The translations under genes and the position numbers were made by a program. The notes below the pieces were generated by a model. It did not search any database, was not told the origin of the DNA, and was given only the letters and a program-made list of their open reading frames with translations. Positions 33,575 to 42,539 of a stretch of 64,000 bases of DNA are shown here, piece by piece; position 1 is the stretch's first letter, and each line of letters begins with the position of its first letter. The stretch is from assembly GCF_016881065.1 (NCBI RefSeq), contig NZ_WXYN01000007.1, positions 186,001 through 250,000 of the forward strand, read 5' to 3'. This DNA comes from Planococcus soli. Lineage in GTDB: Bacteria; Bacillota; Bacilli; Bacillales_A; Planococcaceae.

Positions 33575-33925
33575 CTATTCAAATAAAAAACTTTTTCGTT
33601 GACGGATTTGGTAATGGTTCAGTTGCTTGAATAACTCTGAAGATGTTCCTTGATCTACAGTAAATTCAACTCCACATTCCACCACATCTACTCCTGTTGC
33701 TTTCCGAACAATAGACCCCTCTAGTAAGAAAGCGCTGTCTAATATTTCAAAGCTGCAACGCACACTTTCCCCCAAAGGGATATCCAGTGCAGAAGAAAAC
33801 ACTAGCCCTCCGGCGCTGACATCATAAATGTCGACCGGGAAAAAATTGCCTCCATAAATTGAAATCTTTCCATTCAAAGCTTGATTGAAAAAAACCCGAA
33901 AAAATTCACGACGATTTTCTGACAT
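33575..33925 (-). CDS. PilZ-domain c-di-GMP receptor, last gene of the flagellar operon
   Basis: A 116-residue single-domain PilZ protein. Both c-di-GMP-binding motifs are intact: RxxxR in RREFFR (Arg6, Arg10) and DxSxxG in DVSAGG (Asp35, Ser37, Gly40). The rest is the expected beta barrel (GESVRCSFEI; VVECGVEFTV). No second domain or YcgR-N-like part is present, so it differs from YcgR/MotI brakes. It follows the YaaR-like gene by 20 bases and precedes the operon terminator. It probably links c-di-GMP to flagellar function or assembly; the partner is unknown. Confidence 0.92.
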   Translation of the reverse strand: MSENRREFFRVFFNQALNGKISIYGGNFFPVDIYDVSAGGLVFSSALDIPLGESVRCSFEILDSAFLLEGSIVRKATGVDVVECGVEFTVDQGTSSELFKQLNHYQIRQRKSFLFE

Positions 33926-33945
33926 TTCGCCCTCTCCATCCTTCT

Positions 33946-34383
33946 TTACATATATAAATTGATAAGCAATCCCTTGATTTCTCCAACTAGATCCAAAGTA
34001 CCAATTCCTTCTTCTTCATTATTCAATACTTGATCTTGAATTTCAATCATTTTTTTATCAATCACTTTAATGATTTGCTGGGATTTCATTTCCCCGGCTG
34101 GATGCTGGCTTTGCTCGTCAGATAAAAGCAAGCCAAAACGGATTGACTCCCCAACAAATTGCTTTACCGCGTGCTTATAATTTAATACATTCTCAAGCGT
34201 GCGTTGATTGGAGAGTTTCTGTCCTTGTTCGTCCACTCGTCCCATTAATTGGTTTAAAGAATCATTTTGCAGCTTAGATTGGGATTTTTTCATGGCGTTT
34301 GAAAAAATTTCACTCGTTTTGTTTCCCGCAACTTGTACTGAAAACCGTTCATTCTGGATATTGCTCTGACTATCAATGCGCAA
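33946..34383 (-). CDS. YaaR-like (DUF327) protein
   Basis: A 145-residue helical protein resembling the DUF327/YaaR family: NQLMGRVDEQGQKLSNQRTLENVLNYKHAVKQFVGESIRFGL in the middle and an IDKKMIEIQDQVL helix, ending VGEIKGLLINLYM. YaaR of B. subtilis is encoded far from flagellar genes, but here it lies within the flagellar operon, with its ATG abutting the SwrB-like stop. Function unknown; a flagellar role is inferred only from position. Confidence 0.75.
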   Translation of the reverse strand: MRIDSQSNIQNERFSVQVAGNKTSEIFSNAMKKSQSKLQNDSLNQLMGRVDEQGQKLSNQRTLENVLNYKHAVKQFVGESIRFGLLLSDEQSQHPAGEMKSQQIIKVIDKKMIEIQDQVLNNEEEGIGTLDLVGEIKGLLINLYM

Positions 34384-34824
34384 TTACAGCACCTCGTCTT
34401 CTTTAAAATTTACTTGCTGTTTGTTGTTCAGTTTAACAACGAGTTCCACTTTGCCATGATCGGTTTGGAGCACTTTGGCAATTTGTTTGGTAGAAAACCC
34501 CTGCCTTGAGAGCTGAATTATTTTCTTTGTCTCCACAGAAGCCTCTTCTGGAATTTCAGCCTCTTTAGAACTAGGAGCAAAATTCTCTTCCAAACTTTCG
34601 ATTCTTTTCGTTAGATGGATTTCACTTTCTTTTACATAGGCGATTAATTTATCATAAAGTTCATCATTTTCTTTTTCAAGCTGCGCCACGAATTCTGCCA
34701 TACTTTCGTGGACTCCAGTTGGATCTTCATCCATTCGCTGCTTTTTGACTGTTAGCATCAGCAGGACATTCATTAGCAACAGGACAATACTGATTGCCAC
34801 CAATAGCAATTCCATGATTATCAC
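34384..34824 (-). CDS. SwrB-like membrane-anchored flagellar accessory protein
   Basis: A 146-residue protein with an N-terminal membrane anchor (LLLVAISIVLLLMNVLLML), a coiled coil rich in E and K (about 35-95), and a C-terminal helix-turn-helix-like motif (KKIIQLSRQGFSTKQIAKVLQTDHGKVELVVKL). This layout and its place just after sigD match SwrB (YlxL) of B. subtilis, which helps FliM/FliG assemble and export switch on. Sequence similarity beyond the layout was not tested. Confidence 0.75.
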   Translation of the reverse strand: MIIMELLLVAISIVLLLMNVLLMLTVKKQRMDEDPTGVHESMAEFVAQLEKENDELYDKLIAYVKESEIHLTKRIESLEENFAPSSKEAEIPEEASVETKKIIQLSRQGFSTKQIAKVLQTDHGKVELVVKLNNKQQVNFKEDEVL

Positions 34825-34851
34825 CCTGGCCTTCTGTTTATTATTTTCATT

Positions 34852-35610
34852 TCAATAATTGTCGTGCACCGATAATATTGAAGCATGCAAACGCAGCATG
34901 GCTTTTGAATGAAGCTGCGAAACTCTTGATACGCTGACACTCAGGATTTCTGCGATTTCGGTTAATTTCATTTCTTCGAAATAACATAGGGAGACCGTAA
35001 TTTTTTCCTTTTCGGGCAATCGCTCAATGGCGCGTACAAGCGATTCTTTGGTCATCTGCTCTGACAGGTGGCGCTCGGGTGAATCGACATGGTAGTTTCC
35101 GAGCCTTCCTTGTTCTTCAAAATTTTCATCATCCATCGATATCATCGTCGATAAGGCTGCTTCAGAAACTGTTTTATTCAGCTCGGCTTTGGTGATGCCT
35201 AAGTATGAACTGACATCTTCATCGGAAACAGAGGTGCTATTCTGCTGCTCCAGCAGAAGATAGGCTTTTTCAATTTTCTTGACTTTATCCCGGACTGAGC
35301 GGGGAAGCCAATCACTGCTGCGCAACCCGTCAATAATAGCTCCTTTAATGCGCCAAGAAGCGTATGTTTCAAACTTCAAATCCCGTTCGATGTTGAATTT
35401 GCTTAGGGCATCAAGCAAGCCTTCATAAGCGTAGCTGCGGACATCGTCTTTTTCCACCGTTTTAGGCAAACTGATCATGAACCGTTGAATCACGTAATCG
35501 ACCAAAGGAAGATACTGTTCAACCAAGTATTCGCCAGCTTCCGGATCCCGATGTTGTTGCCAATCGCTCCAGCAGGTGAGTTCTTCTTTGGACAACTTAT
35601 GATTCACCAT
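34852..35610 (-). CDS. sigD: Flagellar sigma factor SigD (FliA)
   Basis: A 252-residue sigma-28 factor. Region 2 is visible in QYLPLVDYVIQRF...DVRSYAYEGLLDALSKFN...FETYASWRIKGAIIDGLR, region 3 in KAYLLLEQ...SYLGITKAEL, and region 4 in RAIERLPEKEKITVSLCYFEEMKLTEIAEILSVSVSRVSQLHSKAMLRL. It directs RNA polymerase to TAAA-N15-GCCGATAT promoters; one exact copy exists upstream of yvyF-flgMNKL. It is held in check by FlgM. GGTGGTGAAG lies at the ATG used; a seven-codon longer frame has no ribosome site. Confidence 0.94.
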   Translation of the reverse strand: MVNHKLSKEELTCWSDWQQHRDPEAGEYLVEQYLPLVDYVIQRFMISLPKTVEKDDVRSYAYEGLLDALSKFNIERDLKFETYASWRIKGAIIDGLRSSDWLPRSVRDKVKKIEKAYLLLEQQNSTSVSDEDVSSYLGITKAELNKTVSEAALSTMISMDDENFEEQGRLGNYHVDSPERHLSEQMTKESLVRAIERLPEKEKITVSLCYFEEMKLTEIAEILSVSVSRVSQLHSKAMLRLHASILSVHDNY

Positions 35611-35646
35611 AATCTTCACCACCATTTCCAAGCGGAAAAGCCGCTC

Positions 35647-36516
35647 TTATTTAAACAGAATCTTCATAATGAATCCTTTGAGGCCTAATTTGTAAGGGAC
35701 TGGCAGCTGGAGAAATTCACTGGCCACTTTTCGGATAGCGGTCGCCGATGGGCTGTCCGGATATGCCAGTAAAAGCGGCGTTTGTTTTTTCACCGCTTCC
35801 GGAATGCGTGCATCGCTTGGAATGAAACCAAGCGTGCCGATTTCTTTGCCGAGAAACTGCTCCGCTACCCGTTTAAAGTTATCTGCCGTCTGCTGACCTT
35901 CGCGTAAGCTGGTAGATTGATTGATCACCAGCTTCATGTGGACGTTCGGGTCTTTGCCATGAACCATCTTAACGACTGAGTAAGCGTCAGTAATGGAGGT
36001 CGGTTCAGGAGTCGTCACCAGGATGACGTCGTCAGCAGCTAGGATAAAGCGGAGATTTTCGTAAGATAGACCTGCTCCCGTATCCAAGATGATATAGTCC
36101 ACTTTTCCCTGCAGCGTGCTCAGTTCTTTAAAAAACTTTTCCAATTTAAGGTCGTCCATCCGAAACAGGTCATTAAATCCGTTGCCTCCTGAGATAAATA
36201 ACAGGCCATTGGGACCTTCTTCAATAATATCCTGCGCGGCCAGATCTTTTTCGATCATCGTTGCGATCGTTTCCTGCGGTGTCCGGCCCAACAGCACATC
36301 GATATTCGCAAAACCGAGGTCAACATCGAATATGAGTACTTTCTTGTTTTGTTCCACCAGGCTCAATGCAAAATTTAATGCAAAGTTGGATTTCCCGACC
36401 CCGCCTTTGCCGCTTGTAATGGCCAGGACCCGCGTCTTTCTGATGGTTTTTCGATCAGGTTTTTTTTTTTGCTTTGCCAACATTTTTTCCCTTAATTCAT
36501 TCGCCTGATCAAGCAT
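35647..36516 (-). CDS. flhG: Flagellar number regulator FlhG (MinD-like ATPase)
   Basis: A 289-residue MinD/ParA ATPase: deviant Walker A SGKGGVGKSNFAL, VDLGFANIDVLLG, IILDTGAGLSYENLRF (Walker B region). With FlhF it sets flagellar number and position and helps C-ring assembly. Its start overlaps the flhF stop. A run of 11 adenines encodes the lysines at residues 17-19 (CAA AAA AAA AAA), a possible slippage site. The C-terminal helix LKGFIMKILFK is an amphipathic membrane-targeting candidate. Confidence 0.94.
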   Translation of the reverse strand: MLDQANELREKMLAKQKKKPDRKTIRKTRVLAITSGKGGVGKSNFALNFALSLVEQNKKVLIFDVDLGFANIDVLLGRTPQETIATMIEKDLAAQDIIEEGPNGLLFISGGNGFNDLFRMDDLKLEKFFKELSTLQGKVDYIILDTGAGLSYENLRFILAADDVILVTTPEPTSITDAYSVVKMVHGKDPNVHMKLVINQSTSLREGQQTADNFKRVAEQFLGKEIGTLGFIPSDARIPEAVKKQTPLLLAYPDSPSATAIRKVASEFLQLPVPYKLGLKGFIMKILFK

Positions 36517-37630
36517 GGTTTTCTTCCCCCATTAAAAAATCTGCAACCAATTCAGAAGTGACTGTCAAAATATCGTCCGGAACGTTTTGTCCATTAGCTA
36601 TGTAGCGGATGGGAATATCGTAGTGGGAAATCAGGTTCAGAATGGCTCCCGAAGAGCTTGTTTCGTCTTTTTTGGTTAGCAGCAGTTCATCCATGGCAAT
36701 CGACTGGAAATTGTCGATGATTTTTTTCATGTCTTCGTATTTGGCAGTGAGGCTGAGCACCAAGTTAATCTGGACTTTGTTGTCATTCGGCAATAAGCGC
36801 TCAAGCTCAACAATATACTGTTTTTGCTGGTAGTTGCGCCCGGCAGTGTCCATCAGAATAATGTCACATTCTGCAAAATCCTCAATCGCATGCTTCAGCT
36901 CTGCTGCCGAGTCAACTACTTTGACCGGCAGATTTAAGATGCTGCCATAAGTCTTCAATTGCTCAACTGCAGCAATCCGGTATGTATCGGCAGTGATCAA
37001 ACCTACTTTTTTATCTCTAGTCAGCATATAATCAGCCGCGATTTTGGCGATTGTTGTGGTCTTCCCTACACCTGTCGGACCAATAAAACAAATGATTTCA
37101 GGATCTTGAGCAACTTTTGGCGGCTGTTTTTCTTCAATTATGGCAAGGATTTCTTCCCGAGCAGCAGACCATACCTTCTCTAACGTATGGTCAGTCTCGT
37201 CATTCAAATTCGAAATGATTTTCGCCATCAATTCCGCTTGGATGTCTTCTGCTACTTCCTGCGCAGTTAAGTGTTTTTTCAATAACTGAAATGTTTCAGG
37301 CAGACGGTCTTCAGTCATCTGCTGCATCATGAATTGCTTGATGTTCTTCAACTCGCTGATCAGTTCGGTTGCCGTTTCTTTTAGAACAACCGGCTGCTTG
37401 ACAGGCTGTACTTTCGGAAATTCTGCCGGTACGTGTTCCCGTTCACTTTCCCGTGTTGCTATAGGGTCAATCGCTGCTGTCACTTCCAGTTTTTCTTTTT
37501 GGAAAAATCCTAGAAAGCCGCCAGTTTTCACTTTTTTCGTATTCAAAATCATAGCGTCCGCGCCTAAATCTCGTTTGATAAGCGGGATTGCCTCTGTCAT
37601 ATTTCCAACAATGTATGTTTTCAGCCTCAT
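36509..37630 (-). CDS. flhF: Flagellar SRP-type GTPase FlhF
   Basis: A 373-residue GTPase with the B, N and G domains. G motifs: GPTGVGKTTTIAKIA (G1), DTAGRNYQQ (G3), TKKDETSS (G4). The N-terminal part (MRLKTYIVGNMTEAIPLIKRDLGADAMILNTKK) is the FlhF-specific start. It recruits early flagellar components to the site of assembly and is stimulated by FlhG. The ATG overlaps the flhA stop codon (ATGA). Confidence 0.95.
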   Translation of the reverse strand: MRLKTYIVGNMTEAIPLIKRDLGADAMILNTKKVKTGGFLGFFQKEKLEVTAAIDPIATRESEREHVPAEFPKVQPVKQPVVLKETATELISELKNIKQFMMQQMTEDRLPETFQLLKKHLTAQEVAEDIQAELMAKIISNLNDETDHTLEKVWSAAREEILAIIEEKQPPKVAQDPEIICFIGPTGVGKTTTIAKIAADYMLTRDKKVGLITADTYRIAAVEQLKTYGSILNLPVKVVDSAAELKHAIEDFAECDIILMDTAGRNYQQKQYIVELERLLPNDNKVQINLVLSLTAKYEDMKKIIDNFQSIAMDELLLTKKDETSSSGAILNLISHYDIPIRYIANGQNVPDDILTVTSELVADFLMGEENHA

Positions 37631-39666
37631 GAGATGTTAACCACTCCAACACTTTGAATTTCAATTTCCGGTTCCAGCTCATTGTACGAAAGCACCGGCA
37701 AATCAGGCGCAAATCGCTCTACAAACTGTCTCATATAAATACGGATGGCAGGAGACGTGAGCAAAATCGGTTGAACACCTGTCTGCTGAAGCTGCGCGGC
37801 CTGTTCCGTGATCTTCTGGAAAATGGTCTGGGAAGATTCAGGATCGATGGACAGGAAATTGCCCTGCTCTGTCCGATGCACCGAGTCTGCAAATTTCTTC
37901 TCGAGGCTCGCTCCGGCTGTGATCACCTGCAGCGGCTCTCTTTGCGTCGTGTATTGCAGCGTGATTTGCCTTGATAGTGCCTGCCTGACGTATTCCGTCA
38001 ACAGATCCGTATCTTTTGTCTGCGAGGAGTAATCAGCCAGCGTTTCCAAAATGACCAGTAAGTTGCGGATTGATACTTTCTCTTTCAGAAGTTTCATCAA
38101 TACTTTTTGCACTTCTCCGATCGTCATCAGCTGCGGCACCAATTCCTCCACAACTGCAGGCGCAGTTTCGCGCACATTTTCGATCAGCGACTTGACTTCC
38201 TGTCTGCCGATCAGCTCATGGGCATGGCGCTTGATCACTTCTGTTAAATGCGTCGAGACTACAGACGGCGGATCGACAATGGCGTAGCCGGCCATTTCGG
38301 CTTCTTCTTTCATTTCTTCATTGACCCATAGCGCAGGCATTCCGAAAGCGGGTTCAACCGTTTCGATTCCCTCCACCGCTTCGTCATCAATTCCTGGGCT
38401 CATGGCCAAGTAATGGTCAAGCATAATTTCTCCGGATGCCACCCGATTGCCTTTGATCTTGATGACGTATTCGCTCGGCTGCAGCTGGATATTGTCGCGG
38501 ATCCGGATAACCGGTACCACGATGCCAAGCTCCATTGCACATTGCCGGCGAATCATGATGACACGGTCCAACAAATCGCCGCCTTGGTTTTTGTCGGCAA
38601 TCGGAATCAGCCCATAGCCAAATTCAAATTCAATAGCATCGACATGAAGTAGGTCGATAACGCTTTCCGGACTTTTCATTCCTTCCAGCTCTTTCTCGTC
38701 CTTGCCTATTTCCACTTCCTGCTTTTCCTCAGAGTTTAATGCTTGCTGCATCCGGAAAGCACCATAGGAAATGACACCTGCAATCGGCACCACTAGCAAT
38801 GGGCTGATTGGTGTAAATACGGCAAACATTACAAGGGTTGCAGCTACAACATACAGCATTTTAGGATAAGCAAAAAGCTGCTTCGTGATATCCGACCCTA
38901 AATTGCCATCCGATACTGCACGCGTTACGACAATACCCATCGCTGTGGAGATCAACAGCGCTGGAATCTGGGAAACCAGACCATCCCCGATAGATAACAA
39001 AGTGAACAGCTGAGCTGCTTCTCCAAATGGCAGTCCGTGGACCATCACGCCGATCAGCAAGCCTCCGATAATGTTAATGATGGTAATGATGATGCCGGCA
39101 ATGGCGTCACCTTTGACGAATTTGCTGGCACCGTCCATTGCTCCGTAGAAATCCGCTTCCGAGCTGACTTTTTCGCGCCGATTTTTGGCTTCCTGATCCG
39201 AAATCATTCCGGATCCCAGATCGGCATCGATGCTCATTTGCTTGCCGGGCATCGAGTCGAGCGTAAATCGTGCAGCGACTTCTGCCACTCGCTCAGATCC
39301 TTTTGTGATAACCAGGAACTGAATGATGACCAGAATCAGGAATACCAAAATCCCGATAATGGCACTGCCGCCAACAACAAACGAACCGAAAGTCTCGATA
39401 ACCTGTCCAGCTGTCTGTTCGGTCAAAATGGAACGGGTTGTTGATACGTTTAATCCTAAGCGGAACAAAGTAGTCAGCAAAATCAGTGTGGGGAATATAG
39501 AAAATTGAAGCGGTTCTCTCGTATTCATTGCCACCAACAGGATGGTTAGGGCAATACTGATATTAATCATGATTAATATATCTAATAAGAGCGGCGGAAG
39601 AGGGATGACCATCATCACAACGATCATGATGACGGCTACCATAATGGCATAATCTCTGATTTTCAC
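37627..39666 (-). CDS. flhA: Flagellar export gate protein FlhA
   Basis: A 679-residue export-gate protein. Eight membrane helices cover residues 1-310, including MIVVMMVIPLPPLLLDILI, and the conserved FHIPEP-type loop appears as ARFTLDSMPGKQMSIDADL. The cytoplasmic domain (about 330-679) forms the nonameric ring. It drives proton-coupled export. The GTG start with GAGGAGGGG upstream is chosen, giving a length close to the 677 of B. subtilis; the TTG seven codons earlier lacks a ribosome site. Confidence 0.95.
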   Translation of the reverse strand: MKIRDYAIMVAVIMIVVMMVIPLPPLLLDILIMINISIALTILLVAMNTREPLQFSIFPTLILLTTLFRLGLNVSTTRSILTEQTAGQVIETFGSFVVGGSAIIGILVFLILVIIQFLVITKGSERVAEVAARFTLDSMPGKQMSIDADLGSGMISDQEAKNRREKVSSEADFYGAMDGASKFVKGDAIAGIIITIINIIGGLLIGVMVHGLPFGEAAQLFTLLSIGDGLVSQIPALLISTAMGIVVTRAVSDGNLGSDITKQLFAYPKMLYVVAATLVMFAVFTPISPLLVVPIAGVISYGAFRMQQALNSEEKQEVEIGKDEKELEGMKSPESVIDLLHVDAIEFEFGYGLIPIADKNQGGDLLDRVIMIRRQCAMELGIVVPVIRIRDNIQLQPSEYVIKIKGNRVASGEIMLDHYLAMSPGIDDEAVEGIETVEPAFGMPALWVNEEMKEEAEMAGYAIVDPPSVVSTHLTEVIKRHAHELIGRQEVKSLIENVRETAPAVVEELVPQLMTIGEVQKVLMKLLKEKVSIRNLLVILETLADYSSQTKDTDLLTEYVRQALSRQITLQYTTQREPLQVITAGASLEKKFADSVHRTEQGNFLSIDPESSQTIFQKITEQAAQLQQTGVQPILLTSPAIRIYMRQFVERFAPDLPVLSYNELEPEIEIQSVGVVNIS

Positions 39667-39688
39667 GCGGTCCCCTCCTCTTTCCAAT

Positions 39689-40777
39689 TCATCGGATTTT
39701 TCCTTTTAGTCGGTATATATATGCTAAAACCTCTGCCACTGCCAGAAACAATTCTTCTGGCACGGTGTCCCCTATTTCAACTTGGGCATACAGCGCACGT
39801 GCAAGAGGCTTATTTTCCATCGTCACAATTCCAAGCTCTTTCGCTTTTTCTTTGATTTTTAAGGCCAGATGATCTTTGCCCATCGCGATGATGACCGGAG
39901 CCGCCATCGTTTCGGCATCGTACTTGATGGCGATTGCATAATGCGTCGGATTAGTGATCAGCACGTCCGCGCCCGGCAAATCCTGAATCATCCGATTCAT
40001 GCTCATTTGCCGCTGCTTGTCTTTTATTTTTGATTTGATCAGCGGATCGCCTTCCGCTTTTTTGTATTCGTCTTTAATGTCCTGCTTGGACATCCGTATG
40101 CCTTTTTCAAATTCGTATTTCTGGTAAATGTAATCGAGAATGGATAAACACAGCAGGATAATGCCTGCAACCAACCCCATTTGAAACACTAACGAGCCGA
40201 TAAAAGATAAGGAATGACTAATGCTTTTTTGAGACAGTAAAAACAATTCTTCCTTGCCAAGCCACAGCACACCGAATGCAGCGCCTCCGATAATGGCAAT
40301 CTTCAGCAAGGATTTTCCCAATTCGACCAGGGCACGAGCTGAAAAAATTCGTTTTGCGCCTTTAATCGGATCCATCCGTTCCAACTTTGCCATAATCGGA
40401 TCCGTCGAAAAGATTGCACCGACCTGAATAAAGTTTCCGAAAAAACCGAAGACTACGCCAATCAGCATGATTGGCAGCATGAGCAAAAATGCATTCATAG
40501 CCATCTGTTCAAACAATGTTCGAATGGTCGCGGGTGTTATTTCCCAGGAAATATATTCAGTAAAGTGGACGCGGTAGATCGCCAAGATCCGGTCCAGCAT
40601 CCAGCCGCCCAGTGAATTCAGCAGCATGATCCCACCCAACAAAATCATGGCTGCGGCGACTTCAGGACTTTTGGCTACCTGGCCTTTCCGCTTGGATTCC
40701 TGGCGTTTTTGCGGTGTCGCTTTTTCAGTTTTTTCACCGGCAAAAAACTGCAGGTCCAGGGGATACCTTTTCACCAC
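39689..40777 (-). CDS. flhB: Flagellar export switch protein FlhB
   Basis: A 362-residue protein with four membrane helices and a cytoplasmic domain bearing the autocleavage motif NPTH (about residues 276-279) in VLITNPTHYAIAI. Cleavage between Asn and Pro switches export from hook to filament. The N-terminus (LQFFAGEKTEKATPQKRQESKRKGQVAKSPE) is typical. It starts with GTG, AGGAGG seven bases upstream, one base after the fliR stop. Confidence 0.95.
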   Translation of the reverse strand: MVKRYPLDLQFFAGEKTEKATPQKRQESKRKGQVAKSPEVAAAMILLGGIMLLNSLGGWMLDRILAIYRVHFTEYISWEITPATIRTLFEQMAMNAFLLMLPIMLIGVVFGFFGNFIQVGAIFSTDPIMAKLERMDPIKGAKRIFSARALVELGKSLLKIAIIGGAAFGVLWLGKEELFLLSQKSISHSLSFIGSLVFQMGLVAGIILLCLSILDYIYQKYEFEKGIRMSKQDIKDEYKKAEGDPLIKSKIKDKQRQMSMNRMIQDLPGADVLITNPTHYAIAIKYDAETMAAPVIIAMGKDHLALKIKEKAKELGIVTMENKPLARALYAQVEIGDTVPEELFLAVAEVLAYIYRLKGKIR

Positions 40778-41557
40778 TTACGTTCCTCCTAATAAATTGA
40801 TCAACTGAGCCATGCTCACCAAAATTTTCTCAAAGAGAATCTGCAGGATGAAGAAGAACACAGGCATGGTCAGAAACAGCATAACAAAGCCGACTAAAAT
40901 CTTTATCGGCAAGCCAACAGCAAAAATATTCAGCTGCGGAACTGTTTTTGCCAGAATGCCAAGTGCAATATCCACCAAAAATAAGGCACCGATGATCGGC
41001 AGCGCAATCTGGAGGGCGATTAAGAACATATCTGTGAACAAGCCGGTCATAAATTGAGCGATATCTTCAGCTTTCACCGAAATCGCCAGACGTTCCACCG
41101 GAAACACGCGAAGGCTATGCATGACGCCGTCCAGCATCAAATGGTGCCCGTTGGCTGTCAACAGGAACAGGATGGCCATCATGTACTTAAAGTGGCCAAT
41201 AAGCGGTACTTGTGCACCCGTTTGCGGATCCAGCACATTGGCCATGGAAAAACCCATCTGAAAATCGATGAAGGCGCCGGCAATCTGGACTGCGTACAAC
41301 AGCAGTGCCGCTGTGAATCCAAGCGCCAATCCCGTACCAAGCTCTTTGATGATCAATAAAATATAAGAAGAGTCCATTGGAATCGCATCGCCCATAGGCA
41401 AGGTCGAAACAGCGACAAACGCCAGAAAAGCAGCGATGCCAATTTTAAATTGCGCCGGTACGCCCCGCATGGAAAAGATGGGGGCGATCAGGAAAAAGCT
41501 GCTCAACCGGATGAGCATCAGCAAAAAATAAGGCAGTATGTCAAAAATCATTTCCAT
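40778..41557 (-). CDS. fliR: Flagellar export gate protein FliR
   Basis: A 259-residue protein with six hydrophobic segments: FLLMLIRLSSFFLIAPIFSMRGVPAQFKIGIAAFLAF at the N-terminus and later AFIDFQMGFSMANVLDPQTGAQVPL, both conserved in FliR/SpaR. It joins FliP and FliQ in the export pore. It follows fliQ by six bases. Confidence 0.94.
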   Translation of the reverse strand: MEMIFDILPYFLLMLIRLSSFFLIAPIFSMRGVPAQFKIGIAAFLAFVAVSTLPMGDAIPMDSSYILLIIKELGTGLALGFTAALLLYAVQIAGAFIDFQMGFSMANVLDPQTGAQVPLIGHFKYMMAILFLLTANGHHLMLDGVMHSLRVFPVERLAISVKAEDIAQFMTGLFTDMFLIALQIALPIIGALFLVDIALGILAKTVPQLNIFAVGLPIKILVGFVMLFLTMPVFFFILQILFEKILVSMAQLINLLGGT

Positions 41558-41563
41558 GCCCGC

Positions 41564-41833
41564 TTACCCGATGATTCTTGGCAGCTGCTGAAACAGGTCT
41601 CTAGTGTAATCCAGCAGCAACGTCAGCATCCATGGCCCAAAGACTACAAGCGAAATGAAGACTGCCAGTATTTTCGGAATGAACGCCAACGTCTGCTCCT
41701 GGATTTGCGTCATTGCCTGGAAGACGCTGACCAATAATCCGACAGCCAGCGCGATCAGCAGCATCGGGGCCGAAATGAGGATAATGGTAAAAATCGATTG
41801 TTCGGCTAGTTTGATCACCATATCTGGAGTCAT
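41564..41833 (-). CDS. fliQ: Flagellar export gate protein FliQ
   Basis: An 89-residue protein of two hydrophobic hairpin helices with the invariant VSVFQAMTQIQEQTLAFIPKI segment. The ATG at MTPDMVIKL gives exactly the length of B. subtilis FliQ and has AAGGGA upstream; the longer frame (ten residues) would overlap fliP. Four to five copies wrap the FliP-FliR pore. Confidence 0.94.
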   Translation of the reverse strand: MTPDMVIKLAEQSIFTIILISAPMLLIALAVGLLVSVFQAMTQIQEQTLAFIPKILAVFISLVVFGPWMLTLLLDYTRDLFQQLPRIIG

Positions 41834-41849
41834 CGTTTTCTTCCCTTCG

Positions 41850-42539
41850 TCAAAAGCTGACAAGCAGCGATTCGATTATTAAGTACCAGCCGTCCACCAG
41901 GACAAACAGCAAAATTTTAAAAGGCAGTGAAATCATCACCGGCGGCAGCATCATCATCCCCATTGCCATCAGCGTACTGGCAACCACCATATCGATGATC
42001 AAAAAAGGAATGAAAATAACAAAGCCGATTTGGAATGCGGTTTTCAGTTCACTGATGGCAAATGCCGGAATCAGTGACGTCAAGGGGATTTCCTCAATGC
42101 TGTCAGGCTTTTCCAACTCTGCGTATTTAAAGAATAAGGCCAAGTCTTTTTCCCGTGTGTTCTGTGCCATGAATTCCTTTAACGGGAGAATAGCGGTATC
42201 CAATGCTTCCTGCTGCTCCATGTCGCCATCTAAATAGGGCTGCAAGGCTGTTTCATTCATTTCCATCGCAATCGGCGACATGATGAAGAATGTCAGGAAC
42301 AGTGCCAGGCCAACCAATACCTGGTTCGGCGGCATGGATTGGGTACCCAGTCCGGTCCGGACAAATGACAGCACGATGATGATCCGCGTAAAGCTGGTCA
42401 TCATGATGAGAATTCCCGGGGCCAGCGACAAGACCGTCAACAGGAAAAACAGTTGAAGTGTTGTCGAAACATCTTCAGGCGATTCTCCGCCAAAATCAAT
42501 GCCCGGAATATTGATGGATGATAAAATTTCCGGAATCAT
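41850..42539 (-). CDS. fliP: Flagellar export gate protein FliP
   Basis: A 229-residue protein with four membrane helices. Conserved blocks are MMTSFTRIIIVLSFVRTGLGTQSMPPNQVLVGLALFLTFFIM and FIPFLIIDMVVASTLMAMGMMMLPPVMISLPFKILLFVLVDGW. The N-terminal hydrophobic part may act as a weak signal. Five FliP subunits form the export pore core. Its ATG overlaps the fliO stop codon. Confidence 0.95.
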   Translation of the reverse strand: MIPEILSSINIPGIDFGGESPEDVSTTLQLFFLLTVLSLAPGILIMMTSFTRIIIVLSFVRTGLGTQSMPPNQVLVGLALFLTFFIMSPIAMEMNETALQPYLDGDMEQQEALDTAILPLKEFMAQNTREKDLALFFKYAELEKPDSIEEIPLTSLIPAFAISELKTAFQIGFVIFIPFLIIDMVVASTLMAMGMMMLPPVMISLPFKILLFVLVDGWYLIIESLLVSF

